Positions 1 to 14,950 are shown, counted from the stretch's first letter. The stretch is 64,000 bases of DNA from Luzula sylvatica (GCA_946800325.1 OX326959.1:21334242-21398241), one strand, 5' to 3'. Notes: generated by a model from the letters alone, not told the origin. Program-made: numbers and translations.

Positions 1-2889
1 AATAACGTGTTTTTAGATCATTTGTATCGTATCATTTACTACATAACTTTGCACCAAATTTTGGAAACACAAAGAAAGTTTGTTTTACGATTCATAACAT
101 TCTTTTAACGCTTTGAGGAGACCAAATAACATGTTTTTATGATGGTTTAGATCGAATCTTTTACTACGTAACATTTCACTAAAATGTACAAACACTAAGA
201 AAGTTTTGTTTTCGATTCATAGCAATATTTTTACGCTTTGAGGAGTTCAAATAACGTGTTTTTAGATCATTTGTATCGTATCTTTTACTACATAACTTTT
301 CACCAAATTTTGGAAACACTAAGAAAGTTTGTTTTACGATTCATAACATTCTTTTAAAGCTTTGAGGAGACCAAATAACGAGTTTTTATGATGGTTTGGA
401 TCGAATCTTTTACTACGTAACATTTCACTAAAATGTACAAACACTAAGAAAGTTTTGTTTTCGATGCATAGCAATATTTTTCCGCTTTGTGGAGTTCAAA
501 TAACGTGTTTTTAGATCATTTGTATCGTATCTTTTATTACATAACTTTTCACCAAATTTTGGAAACACTAAGAAAGTTTGTTTTATGATTCATAACATTC
601 TTTTCACGCTTTGAGGAGCCCAAATAACATGTTTTTATGATGGTTTGGATCGAATATTTTACTACGTAACATTTCCCTAAAATGTACAAACACTAAGAAA
701 GTTTTGTTTTCGATTCATAGCAATCTTTTTACGCTTTGAGGAGTTCAAATAACGTGTTTTCGGATCATTTGTATCGTATCTTTTACTACATAACTTTTCA
801 CCAAATTTTGGAAACACTAAGAATGTTTGTTTTACGATTCATAACATTCTTTTTAAGCTTTGAGGAGACCAAATAACGAGTTTTTATGATGGTTTGGATC
901 GAATCTTTACTACGTAACTTTTTACTAAATTGTACAAACACTAAGAAAGTTTTGTTTTCGATTCATAGCAATATTTTTACACGTTGAGGAGTTCAAATAA
1001 CATGTTTTTAGATCATTTGTATTGCATCTTTTGCTACATAACTTTTCACCAAATTTAAAAAAACACAAACAAAGTTTGTTTTTCAAATCATAACAATATT
1101 TTCAATCTCTAAGGAGTCCAAATAACGTGGTTTTGGGATGGTTCGGATCGAATCTTTAACTACGTATCTTTTCACCAAATTGTACAAACACTAAAAAAGT
1201 TTTGTTTTCGATTCATAGCAATATTTTTATGCTTTGAGGAGGTCAAATAACGTGTCTTCAGATCATTTGTACCGTATCTTTTACTACATACTTTTCACCC
1301 AAATTTACAAACACTAATGAAGTTTGTTTTTCCATTCATAACAATATTTTAAATCTCTGGGGAGTCCAAATAACGCGTTTTGAGATGGTTTGGATCGAAT
1401 CTTTTTCTACGTAACTTTTCACCAAATCGTACAAACACTAAGAATGTTTAATTTTCGATTCATAACAATCTTTTTACGCTTTGAGGAGTTCAAATAATGT
1501 GTTTTTAGATCATTTGTATCGTATCTTTTACTACATAACTTTTCATCAAATTTTGTAAACACTAAGAAACTTTGTTCTACGATTCATAGCATTCTTTTAA
1601 GGCTTTGAGAAGCCAAAATAACGTGTTGTTCTGATGGTTTGGATCGAATCTTTTACTACGTAACTTTTCACCAAATTGTACAAACACTAAGAAAGTTTTG
1701 TTTTCGATTCATAGCAATATTTTTACGTTTTGAGGAGTTCAAATAACATATTTTCAGATCATTTGTATCGTATCTTTTACCACATAACTTTTCCCCAAAT
1801 TTGATAAACACGAAGAAAGTTTGTTTTTCGATTCAAAACAGTATTTCAACGATCTGTGGAGTCCAAATAACGTGTTTTTGAGATGGTTTGGACCGAATCA
1901 TTTGCTACGTAAGTTTTCACCAAATTGTACAAACTCTAAGAATGTTTTCTTTTCTATTCATAGCAATCTTTTTACGCTGTGAGGAGTTCAAATAACGTGT
2001 TTTTAGATCATTTGTATCGTATCTTTTACAACATAACTTTTCACCCAATTTTAAAAACACTAAGAAAGTTTGTTTTTCGAATCATAACAGTATTTTAAAT
2101 CTCCGAGGAGTCCAAATAACGTGTTTTTGAGATGGTTTGGATCGAATCATTTACTACGTAACTTTTCACCAAATTGTACAAGCACTAAGAAAGTTTTGTT
2201 TTCGATTCATAGCAATATTTTTACGCTTTGAGGAGTTCAAAAAACGTGTTTTTAGATCATTTGAACCGTATCTTTTACTACATAACTTTTCACCCAATTT
2301 CACAAACACTAATGAAGTTTGTTTTTCCATTCATAACTATTTTAAATCTCTGGGGAGTCCAAATAACGTGTTTTGAGATGGTTTGGATCGAATCTTTTTA
2401 CGTAACTTTTCACCAAATCGTACAAACACTAAGAATGTTTAATTTTCGATTCATAACAATCTTTTTACGCTTTGAGCAGTTCAAATAATGTGTTTTTAGA
2501 TCATTTGTATCGTATCTTTTACTACATAACATTTCATCAAATGTTGTAAACACTAAGAAAGTTTGTTTTACGATTCATAACATTCTTTTAACGCTTTGAG
2601 AAGCCAAAATAACGTGTTTTTTTGATGGTTTGGATCGAATCTTTTACTACGTAACTTTTCACCAAATTGTATGAACACTAAGAAAGTTTTGTTTTCGATT
2701 CATAGCAATCTTTTTACGCTTTGATGAGTTCAAATAACGTGTTTTCAGATCATTTGTATCGTATCTTTTACTACATAACTTTTCGCCAAATTTGATAAAC
2801 ACTAAGAAAGTTTGTTTTTCGATTCATAACAATCTTTTAACCCTCCGAGTAGTCCAAATAGCGTGTTTTTGAGATGGTTTGGATGGAAT

Positions 2890-5800
2890 CATTTACTACG
2901 TAACTTTTCACCAAGTTGTACAAACCCTAAGAAATTTTCTTTTCGATTCATAGCAATCTTTTTACGCTTTGAGGAGTTCAAATAATGTGTTTTTAGATCA
3001 TTTGTATCGTACCTTTTACTACATAATTTTTCACCAAATTTTGTAAACACTAAGAAAGTTTGTTTTACGATTCACAACATTCTTTTAACGCTTTGAGGAG
3101 CCCAAATAACATGTTTTTATGATGGTTTGGATCGAATCTTTTACTACGTAACTTTTCACTAAAATGTACAAACACTTATAAAGTTTTATTTTCGATTCAT
3201 AGCAATATTTTTACGCTTTGAGGAGTTCGAATAACGTATTTTTAGATCATTTTCATCGTATCTTTTACTACATAATGTTTCACCAAATTTTAAAAACCCT
3301 GACAAAGTTTGTTTTTCAAATCATAACAATATTTTAAACCTCTGAGGAGTCCAAATAACGTGGTTTTGAGATGGTTTGGATCCATTCTTTTACTACGTAG
3401 CTTTTCACCAAGTTGTACAAACACTAAGAAAGTTTTGTTTCGATTCATAGCAATCAATTTACGCTTTGAGGAGTTCAAATAACGTGTTTTCAGATCATTT
3501 GTATCGAATCTTTTACTACATAACTTTTCACCAAATTTAACAAACACTAAGAAAGTTTATTTTTCAATTCATAACAATCATTTAACGCTCCGAGAAGTCC
3601 AAATTACGTGTTTTTTAGATGGTTTGGATCGAATCATTTACGACGTAATTTTTCACCAGATTGTACAAACACTAAGAAAGTTTTGTTTCGATTCATAGCA
3701 ATATTTTTACGCTTTGAGGAGTTCAAATAACGTGTTTTTAGATCATTTGTATCGTATCGTTTACTACATAACTTTGCACCAAATTTTGGAAACACTAAGA
3801 AAGTTTGTTTTACGATTCATAACATTCATTTAACGCTTTGAGGACACCAAAATAACGAATTTTTATGATGGTTTGGATCGAATATTTAACTACGTAACTT
3901 TTTACTAAATTGTACAAACACTAAGAAACTTTTGTTTTCGATTCATAGCAATATTTTTACATGTTGTGGAGTTCAAATAACGTGTTTTTAGATCATTTGT
4001 ATCGTATCTTTTACTACATTACTTTTCACCAAATTTTAAAAAACACTAACATAGTTTGTTTTTCGAATCATATCAATATTTTCAATCTCTAAGGAGTCCA
4101 AATAACGTATTTTTGGGATGGTTCAGATCAAATCTTTAACTACGTAACTTTTCACCAAATTGTACAAACACTAAGAAAGTATTGTTTTCGATTCATAGCA
4201 ATCTTTTTATGCTTTGAGGAGGTCAAATAACGTGTCTTCAGATCATTTATATCGTATCTTTTAGTGCATAACTTTTCACCAAATTTTACAAACACTAAGA
4301 AATTTTGTTTTTCGATTCATAACAATCTTTTAACGCTCCGATGAGTCCAAATAACTTGTTTTTGAGATGGTTTGGATGGAATCATTTACTACGTAACTTT
4401 TCATCGAATTGTACAAACACTAAGAAAGTTTTCTATTCGATTCATAGCAATCATTTTACGCTCTGAGGAGTTAAAATAACATGTTTTTAGATCATTTGTA
4501 TCGTATATTTTACTACATAACTTTTCACCAAACTTTATAAACACTAAGAAAGTTTGTTTTTCGATTCAAAACAGTATTTTAATGATCTGTGGAGTCCAAA
4601 TAACGTGTTTTTGAGATGGTTTGGACGGAATCATTTACTACGTAAGTTTTCACCAAATTGTACAAACTCTAAGAATGTTTTCTTTTCTATTCATAGCAAT
4701 CTTTTTACGCTTTGAGGAGTTCAAATAACGTGTTTTTAGATCATTTGTATCGTATCTTTTACAACATAACTTTTCACCCAATTTTACAAACACTAAGAAA
4801 GTTTGTTTTTCGAATCATAACAATATTTTAAATCTCCGAGGAGTCCAACTAACGTGTTTTTGAGATGGTTTGGATCGAATCATTTACTACGTAACTTTTC
4901 ACCAAATTGTACAAACACTAAGAAAGTTTTCTTTGTGATTCATTGCAATCTTGTTACGCTTTGAGGAGTTCAAATAACGTGTTTTTAGATCATTTGTATC
5001 GTATCTTTTACTACATAACTTGTCACCAAATTTTGTAAACACTAAGAAAGTTTGATTTACGATTCATAACATTCTTTCAACGCTTTGAGCAGCCCAAATA
5101 ACGTGTTTTATGATGGTTTGGATCGAATCTTTTACTTCGTAACTTTTCACCAAATTGTACAAACACTAAGAAAGTTTTGTTTTCGATTCATAGCAATATT
5201 TTTACTCTTTGAGGAGTTCAAATAACGTGTTTTTAGATCATTTATATCGTATCTTTTACTACATAACTTTTCACCCAATTTTACAAACACTAATGAAGTT
5301 TGTTTTTCCATTCATAACAATATTTTAAATCTCTGGGGAGTCCAAATAACGTGTTTTGAGATGGTTTGGATCGAATATTTTTCTACGTAATTTTTCACCA
5401 AATCGTACAAACACTAAGAATGTTTTATTTTCGATTCATATCAATCTTTTTACGCTTTGAGGAGTTCAAATAATGTGTTTTTAGATCATTTGTATCGTAT
5501 CTTTTACTACATAACTTTTCATCAAATTTTGTAAACACTAAGAAAGTTTGTTTTACGATTCATAACATTCTTTTAACGCTTTGAGAAGCCAAAATAACGT
5601 GTTTTTATGATGGTTTGGATCAAATCATTTACTACGTAACTTTTCACCAAATTGTACAAACACTAAGAAAGTTTTGTTTTCGATTCATAGCAATCTTTTG
5701 ACGCTTTGAGGAGTTCAAATAACGTGTTTTCAGATCATTTGTATCGTATCTTTTACTACATAACTTTTCACCAAATTTGATAAACACTAAGAAAGTTTGT

Positions 5801-8345
5801 TTATAGATTGATAACAAACTTTCAACGCTCTGAGGAGTCCAAATAACGTGATTTTGAGATGGTTTAGATCGATTCCTTTACTATGTAAGTTTTCACCAAA
5901 TTGTACAAACACTAAGATAGTTTTGTTTTCGATTCATAGCATTATTTTTACGATTTGAGGAGTTCAAATAACGTGTTTTCAGATCATTTGCATCGTATCT
6001 TTTACTACATACGTTTTCACCAAATTTTACAAACACTAAGCAAGTTTGTTTTTAGATTCATAACAATCTTTTAACGCTCCGAGGAGTCCAAATACCGTGT
6101 TTTTGAGATGGTTTGGATCGAATCATTTACTACGCAACTTTTCACCAAATTGTACAAACCCTAAGAAATTTTCTTTTCGATTCATAGCAATCTTTTTACG
6201 TTTTGAGTAGTTCAAATAATGTGTTTTTAGATCATTTGTATCGTACCTTTTACTACATAACTTTTCACCAAATTTTGTAAACACTAAGAAAGTTTGTTTT
6301 ACGATTCACAACATTCTTTTAACGCTTTGAGGAGCCCAAATAACATGTTTTTATGATGGTTTGGATCGAATCTTTTACTACGTAACTTTTCACTAAATTG
6401 TACAAACACTATGAAAGTTTTATTTTCGATTCATAGCAATATTTTTACGCTTTGAGGAGTTCGAATAACGTATTTTTAGATCATTTTCATCGTATCTTTT
6501 ACTACATAATGTTTCACCAAATTTTAAAAACCCTGACAAAGTTTGTTTTTCAAATCATAACAATATTTTAAACCTCTGAGGAGTCCAAATAACGTGGTTT
6601 TGAGATGGTTTGGATCCATTCTTTTACTACGTAGCTTTTCACCAAATTGTACAAACACTAAGAAAGTTTTGTTTCGATTCATAGCAATCAATTTATGCTT
6701 TGAGGAGTTCAAATAACGTGTTTTCAGATCATTTGTATCGAATCTTTTACTACATAACTTTTCACCAAATTTAACAAACACTAAGAAAGTTTATTTTTCA
6801 ATTCATAACAATCATTTAACGCTCCGAGAAGTCCAAATTACGTGTTTTTGAGATGGTTTGGATCGAATCATTTACGACGTAATTTTTCACCAGATTGTAC
6901 AAACACTAAGAAAGTTTTGTTTCGATTCATAGCAATATTTTTACGCTTTGAGGAGTTCAAATAACGTGTTTTTAGATCATTTGTATCGTATCGTTTACTA
7001 CATAACTTTGCACCAAATTTTGGAAACACTAAGAAAGTTTGTTTTACGATTCATAACATTCTTTTAACGCTTTGAGGAGACCAAAATAACGAATTTTTAT
7101 GATGGTTTGGATCGAATATTTAACTACGTAACTTTTTACTAAATTGTACACACACTAAGAAACTTTTGTTTTCGATTCATAGCAATATTTTTACATGTTG
7201 TGGAGTTCAAATAACGTGTTTTTAGATCATTTGTATCGTATCTTTTACTACATTACTTTTCACCAAATTTTAAAAAACACTAACATAGTTTGTTTTTCGA
7301 ATCATATCAATATTTTCAATCTCTAAGGAGTCCAAATAACGTATTTTTGGGATGGTTCAGATCAAATCTTTAACTACGTAACTTTTCACCAAATTGTACA
7401 AACACTACGAAAGTATTGTTTTCGATTCATAGCAATCTTTTTATGCTTTGAGGAGGTCAAATAACGTGTCTTCAGATCATTTATATCGTATCTTTTAGTG
7501 CATAACTTTTCACCAAATTTTACAAACACTAAGAAAGTTTGTTTTTCGATTCATAACAATCTTTTAATGCTCCGATAAGTCCAAATAACTTGTTTTTGAG
7601 ATGGTTTGGATGGAATCATTTACTACGTAACTTTTCATCGAATTGTACAAACACTAAGAAAGTTTTCTATTCGATTCATAGCAATCATTTTACGCTCTGA
7701 GGAGTTAAAATAACATGTTTTTAGATCATTTGTATCGTATATTTTACTACATAACTTTTCACCAAACTTTATAAACACTAAGAAAGGTTGTTTTTCGATT
7801 CAAAACAGTATTTTAATGATCTGTGGAGTCCAAATAACGTGTTTTCGAGATGGTTTGGACGGAATCATTTACTACGTAAGTTTTCATCAAATTGTACAAA
7901 CACTAAGAAAGTTTTCTATTCGATTCATAGCAATCATTTTACGCTCTGAGGAGTTAAAATAACATGTTTTTAGATCATTTGTATCGTATATTTTACTACA
8001 TAACTTTTCACCAAACTTTATAAACACTAAGAAAGTTTGTTTTTCGATTCAAAACAGTATTTTAATGATCTGTGGAGTCCAAATAACGTGTTTTTGAGAT
8101 GGTTTGGACGGAATCATTTGCTACGTAAGTTTTCACCAAATTGTACAAACTCTAAGAATGTTTTCTTTTCTATTCATAGCAATCTTTTTACGCTTTGAGG
8201 AGTTCAAATAACGTGTTTTTAGAACATTTGTATCGTATCTTTTACAACATAACTTTTCACCCAATTTTACAAACACTAAGAAAGTTTGTTTTTCGAATCA
8301 TAACAATATTTTAAATATCCGAGGAGTCCAAAAAACGTGTTTTTG
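2890..8345. repeat. long-period duplication inside the satellite (3234 bp offset)
   Basis: Monomers from about 2890-4860 reappear at about 6124-8345 with the same private variants. The CAAACCCTAAG variant is at 2921 and 6155. The CAATCAATTT variant is at 3451 and 6685. The offset is 3234 bp in both cases, i.e. 13 dimers. Near 7650-7900 the second copy has gained one extra dimer, so the offset becomes 3483 bp beyond it (TACAAACTCT at 4661 and 8144). Neighbouring unrelated monomers are clearly less alike, so this is a recent block duplication by unequal exchange rather than uniform homogenisation. Confidence 0.85.
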
Positions 8346-10199
8346 AGATGGTTTGGATCCATTCATTTACTACGTAAGTTTTCACCAAATTGTACAAACA
8401 CTAAGAAAGTTTTATTTTTGATTCATAACAATCTTTTTACACTTTGAGGAGTTCAAACAACGTGTTTTTAGATCATTTGTATCATATCTTTTACTACAAA
8501 ACTTTTCACCCAATTTTACAAACACTAATGAAGTTTGTTTTACGATTCATAAAATATTTTAAATCTCTGGGGAGTCCAAATAACGTGTTTAGAGATTGTT
8601 TGGATCAAATCTTATTTTACGTAACTTTTCACCAAATTGTACAAACACTAAGAATATTTAATTTTTGATTCATAGCAATCTTTTTACGCTTTGAGGAGTT
8701 CAAATAATGTGTTTTTAGATAATTTGTATCGTATCTTTTACTACATAACTTTTCACCAAATTTTGGAAACACTAAGAAAGTTTGTTTGACAATCCATATC
8801 ATTCTTTTAACGCTTTGAGGCGACAAAATAACGTTCTTTTATGATGGTTTGGATCGAATCTTTTACTACGTAACTTTTCGCCAAATTGTACAAACACTAA
8901 GAAAGTTTTGGTCTCGATTCATAGCAATATTTTTACGCTTTGAGGAGTTCAAATAACGTGTTTTCAGATCATTTGTATTATATCTTTTACTACATTACTT
9001 TTCACCAAATTTTATAACCACTAAGAAAGTTTGTTTTTCGATTCATAACAATCTTATAGCGCTCCGAGGAGTCCAAACAGCGTGTTTTTGAGATGGTTTG
9101 GATCGAATAATTTAGTACGTAACTTTTCACCTAATTGTCCAAACACTAAGAAAGTTTCATTTTCGATTCATAGCAATCTTTTTACGCTTTGAGGAGTTCA
9201 AATAACGTGTTTTTGGATCATTTGTATTGTATCTTTTACTACATAACTTTTCACCAAATTTTGTAAACACTAAGATAGTGTGTTTTACGATTCATAACAT
9301 TCTTTTAACGCTTTGAGGAGCCCAAATAACGTGTTTTTATGATGGTTTGGATCGAATCTTTTACTACGTAACTTTTCCCCAAATTGTACAAACACTAAGA
9401 AAGTTTTGTTTTCGATTCAGAGCAATATAATTACGCTTTGAAAAGTTCAAATAACTTGTTTTCAGATCATTTGCATCGTATCTTTTACTACATAACTTTT
9501 CACCAAATTTTACAAACACTAAGAAAGTTTGTTTTTCGAATCATAACAATCTTTTAACGCTCCGAGGAGTCCAAATAACGTGTTTTTTAGATGGTTTGGA
9601 TCGAATCATTTACAACGTAAATTTTCACCAAATTGTACAAACACTAAGAAAGTTTTCTTTTCGATTCATAGCAATCTTTTTACGATTTGAGGAGTTCAAA
9701 TAACGTGTTTTTAGATCATTTGTATCGTATCTTTTACTACAAAACTTTTCCCCAAATTTTGTAAACACTAAGAAAGTGTGTTTTATGATTCATGACATTC
9801 TTTTAACGCTTTGAGAAACCCAAATAACGTGTTTTTGAGATTGTTTGGATCGAATCTTTTACTACGCAAATTTTCACCAAATTGTAGATACACTAAGAAA
9901 GTTTTCTTTTCGATTCATAGCAATCTTTTTACGCTTTGAGGAGTTCAAATAACGTGTTTTCAGATCATTTGCATCGTATCTTTCACTACATAAGTTTTCA
10001 CCAAATTTTACAAACACTAAGAAAGTTTGTTTTTCGAATCATAACAATCTTTTAACGCTCCGAGGAGTCCAAATAACGTGTTTTTTAGATGGATTGGATC
10101 GAATCATTTACTACGTAACTTTTCACCAAATTGTACCAAAACTAAGAAAGTTTTCTTTGCGATTCATAGCAATCTTGTTACGATTTGAGGAGTTCAAAT

Positions 10200-12180
10200 A
10201 ACGTGTTTTTAGATCATTTGTATCGTATCTTTTACTACATAACTTTTCACGAAATTTTGTAAACACTAAGAAAGTTTGTTTTACGAGTCATAACATTCTT
10301 TCAACGCTTTGAGCAGCCCAAATAACGTGTTTTTATGATGGTTTGGATCGAATCTTTTACTTCGTAACTTTTCACCAAATTGTACAAAGACTAAGATAGT
10401 TTTGTTTTCGATTCGTAGCATTATTTTTACGATTTGAGGAGTTCAAATAACATGTTTTCAGATCATTTGCATCGTATCTTTTACTACATAAGTTTTCACC
10501 AAATTTTACAAACACTAAGAAAGTTTGTTTTTAGATTCATAACAATCTTTTAACGCTCCGAGGAGTACAAATAACGTGTTTTTGAGATGGTTTGGGTCGA
10601 ATCATTTACTACGTAACTTTTCACCAAATTGTACAAACATTAAGAAAGTTTTCTTTTCGATTCATAGCAATCTTGTTACGCTTTGAGGAGTTCAAATAAC
10701 GTGTTTTTAGATCATTTGTTTCGTATCTTTTACTACATAACTTTTCACCATATTTTGTAAACCCTAAGAAAGTTTGTTTTACGATTCATAACATTCTTTT
10801 AACGCTTTGAGGAGCCCAAATAAAGTGTTTTTTATGATGGTTTGGATCAAATCTTTTACTACGTAATTTTTCACCAAATTGTACCAACACTAAGAAAGTT
10901 TTGTTTTCGATTCATAGCAATCTTTTTACACTTTGAGGAGTTCAAATAACGTGTTTTTGGATCATTTATATCGTATCTTTTACTACATAACTTTTCACCA
11001 AAATTTGTAAACACTAAGAAAGTGTGTTTTACGATTCATAACATTCTTTTAACGCTTTAAGGAGCCCAAATAACGTGTTTTTATGATGGTTTGGATCGAA
11101 TCTTTTACGACATAACTTTTAACCAAATTGTACAAACAATATGAAAGTTTTGATTTCGATTCAGAGCAATATTTTTACGCTTTGAAAAGTTCAAATAACG
11201 AGTTTTTAGATCATTTGTATCATAGCTTTTACTATATAACTTTTCACCTAATTTTAAAAACACTTACAAATTTTGTTTTTCGAATCATAACAATATTTTA
11301 AATCTCTGAGGAGTCCAAATAACGTGTTTTTGAGATGGTTTGGATCGAATCTTTTACTACGTAAATTTTCACCAAATTGTACAAACACTAAGAAGGTTTT
11401 CTTTTCGATTCATTGCAATCTTTTTACGCTTGGAGGAGTTCAAATAACGTGTTTTAAGATCATTTGCATCATATCTTTTACTACATAACTTTTCACTAAA
11501 TTTTACAAACACAAAGAAAGTTTGTTTTTCGATTCATAACAATCTTTTAACGCTCCGAGGAGTTCAAATAACGTGTTTTTAGATCATTTGTATCGTATCT
11601 TTTACTACATAACTTTTCGCCAAATTTTGTAAACACTAAGAAAGTTTGTTTTACGATTCATAACATTCTTTCAACACTTTGAGCAGCCCAAATAACGTGT
11701 TTTTATGATGGTTTGGATCGAATCTTTTACTTCGTAACTTTTCACCAAATTGTACAAACACTAAGATAGTTTTGTTTTCGATTCATAGCATTATTTTTAC
11801 ACTTTGAGGAGTTCAAATAACGTGTTTTCAGATCATTTGCATCGTATCTTTTACTACATAAGTTTTCACCAAATTTTACAAACACTAAGCAAGTTTGTTT
11901 TTAGATTCATAACAATCTTTTAACGCTCCGAGGAGTCCAAATAACGTGTTTTTGAGATGGTTTGGATCGAATCATTTACTACGTAACTTTTCACCAAATT
12001 GTACAAACGTTAAGAAAGTTTTCTTTTCGATTCATAGCAATCTTGTTACGCTTTGAGGAGTTCAAATAACGTGTTTTTAGATCATTTGTTTCGTATCTTT
12101 TACTACATAACTTTTCACCATATTTTGTAAACCCTAAGATAGTTTGTTTTACGATTCATAACATTCTTTCAACGCTTTGA
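10200..12180. repeat. about 1370-bp period in the satellite
   Basis: A run of variant monomers is repeated at an offset of about 1370 bp, close to 11 monomers (5.5 dimers). The variant GATCATTTGTTTCGTATC occurs at 10710 and 12080, and the GATAGTTTTGTTTTCGATTC variant occurs near 10394 and 11764. Because 11 is odd, the A/B alternation must slip. At about 11565 a type A monomer, ending in GCTCCGAGGAG, is followed directly by another type A monomer instead of type B. Confidence 0.7.
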
Positions 12181-14950
12181 GCAGCCCTAATAACGTGTTT
12201 TCTTGATTGTTTGGATCGAATCTTTTACTTCGTGACTTTTCACCAAATTGTAAAAACACTAAGAAAGTTTTGTTTTCGATTCATAGCATTATTTTTACGC
12301 TTTAAGGAGTTCAAATAATGTGTTTTTAGATCATTTGTATCGTATCTTTTACTACGTAACTTTTCCCCAGATTTCCAAAACACTAACAAAGTTTGTATTT
12401 CGAATCATAACAATATTTCAAATATTTGAGGAGTCAAAATAACATGTTAGTGAGATGGTGTGGATCGAATCTTTTACTACGTAACTTTTCACCAAATTGT
12501 ACAAACACTAACAAAGTTTTGTTTTCGATTCATAGCTATCTCTTTAGGCTTTGAGGAGTTCAAATAACGTGTTTTCAGATCATTTGTATCATATCTTTTA
12601 CTACATAAGTTTTCCCCAAATTTTACAAACACTTAGAAAATTTGTTTTTCGATTCATAACAATCTTTTAACGCTCCGAGGAGTCCAAATAACGTGTTTTT
12701 AAGATGGTTTGGATCGAATCGTTTACTACATAACGTTTCACCAAATTGTACAAACACTAAGAAAGTTTTCTTTTCGATTCATTGCAATCTTTTTACGCTT
12801 TTAGGAGTTCAAATAATGAGTTTTTAGATCATTTATATCGTATCTTTTACTACAGAAATTTTCACCAAATTTTGTGAACACTAAGAAAGTTTGTTTTACG
12901 ATTCATAACATTCTTGCAACGCTTTGAGCAGCCCAAATAATGTGTTTTTTGATGGTTTGGATCGAATCTTTTACTATGTAACTTTTCACCAAATTGAACA
13001 AACACTAAGAAAGTTTCATTTTCCAGTCGTAGCAATCTTTTTACGCTTTGAGGATTTCAAATAACGTGTTTTCGGATCATTTGTATCATATCATTTACTA
13101 CATAACTTTTCACCAAATTTTATAAACACTAAGAAAATTTGTTTTTCGATTCATAACATTCTTTTAATTCTTTGTGGAGCCCAAATAACGTATTTTTATG
13201 ATGGTTTGGATCGAATCTTATACTACGTAACTTTTCACTAAATTGTACCAACACTAAGAAAGTTTGTTTTTCGATTCATAACAATCTTTTAACGCTCTGA
13301 TGAATCCAAATATCGTGTTTTTGAGATGGTTTGGATCGAATCGTTTACTACATAACGTTTCACCAAATTGTACAAATACTAAGAAAGTTTTCTTTTCGAT
13401 TCATAGCAATCTTTTTACGCTTTTAGGAGTTCAAATAATGTGTTTTAGATCATTTGTGTCGTATCTTTTACTACATAACTTTTGAACAAATTTTGTGAAA
13501 ACTATGAAAATATATTTTACGATTCATAACATTCTTTAAACGCTTTGAGGAACCCAAATAACGTATTTTTATGATGGTTTGGATCGAATCTTTTACTACG
13601 TAACTTTTCACCAAATTGTACAAACACTAAGAAAGTTTTGTTTTTGATTCATAGTAATATTTTTACGCTTTGAAAAGTTCAAATAACATGTTTTTAGATC
13701 ATTTGCATCGTATCTTTTACTACATAACTTTTCACCAAATTTTACAAACACAATGAAAGTTTGTTTTTCGATTCATAACAATCTTTTAACGCTCCGAGGA
13801 GTTCAAATAAGAAAGTTTTCTTTTCGATTCATAGCAATCTTTGTACGCTTTTGGGAGTTCGAATAATTTGTTTTTAGATCATTTGTATCGTATCTTTTAC
13901 TACATAATTTTTCACCAAATTCTGTAAACACTAAGAAAGTTTGTTTTACGATTTATAACATTCTTTCAACCCTTTGAGCAGCCCAAATAACGTGTTTTAT
14001 GATGGTTTGGATCAAATCTTTTACTTCGTAACTTTTCACCAAATTATACAAACACTAAGAAAGTTTTGTTTTCGATTCATAGCAATATTTTTTACGCTTT
14101 GAGGAGTTAAAATAACGTGTTTTTAGATCATTTGTATCGTATCTTTTACTACGTAACTTTTCACCAAAATTTAAAAACACTAACAATGTTTGTATTTCGA
14201 ATCATAACAATATTTTAAATCTCTGAGGAGTCAAAATGACGTGTTTGTGAGATGGTCTGGACCGAATGTACTACGTAACTTTTCACCAAATTGTACAAAC
14301 ACTAAGAAAGTTTTGTTTTCGATTCATATCAATATTTTTACGCTTTGAGGAGTTCAAATAACGTGTTTTCAGATCATTTGTATCATATCTTTTACTACAT
14401 AACTTTTCACCAAATTTTATAGACCCTAAGAAAATTTGTTTTTCGATTCATTACATTCTTTTAATGCTTTGAGGAGCCCAAATAATGTATTTTTATGATG
14501 GTTTGGATCGAACCTTATACTACGTAATTTTCACCGAATTGTACCAACACTAAGAAAGTTTTGTTTTCGATTCATAGAAATCTTTTTGCACTTTGAGGAG
14601 TTCAAATAACGTGTTTTTAGATCATTTATATCGTATCTTTTACTACATAACTTTTCACCAAATTTTGTTAACACTAAGAAAGTATGTTTTACGATTCATA
14701 ACATTCTTTTAACGTGTTTTTATGATGGTTTGGATCGAATCTTTTAGTACGTAACTTTTCACCAAATTGTACAAACAATATGAAAGTTTTGATTTCGATT
14801 CAAACCAATCTTTTAACGCTCCGAGGGGTCCAAATAATGTGTTTTTGAGATGGTTTGAATGGAATCATTTACTACGTAACTTTTCACCAAATTGTACAAA
14901 CACTAAGAAAGTTTTCTTTTCGATTCATAACAATATTTTTACGCTTTGAG

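Larger units (their letters stand above)
1..14950. repeat. A/B dimeric satellite array, left block
   Basis: Uninterrupted tandem array of monomers about 124-125 bp long; the AATAAC anchor falls at 1, 125, 250, 374 and 499. Two monomer types alternate. Type A carries GATCATTTGTATCGTATC and ACTACATAACTTTTCACC. Type B carries GATGGTTTGGATCGAATC, ACTACGTAACTTTTCACC and AATTGTACAAACACTAAG. Both share the AAATAACGTGTTTTT block, CACTAAGAAAGTT and CGATTCATA. The functional repeat is therefore a dimer of about 249 bp. No long reading frame spans the array; short open frames recur only because the repeat recurs. The array runs off the left edge of the window. Size and AT content suit a centromeric, pericentromeric or subtelomeric plant satellite, but position on the chromosome cannot be told from here. 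Confidence 0.97.

Noticed and set aside
2137..8826. Short open reading frames of 60-90 codons in the satellite on both strands
   Set aside because: They recur at repeat periods, have low-complexity F/N/K-rich composition and follow the monomer sequence. They are by-products of the tandem repeat.
1..14950. CRISPR-like or other spaced direct-repeat array
   Set aside because: The repeat unit is continuous with no unique spacers, and the setting is a plant nuclear genome. It is a satellite.
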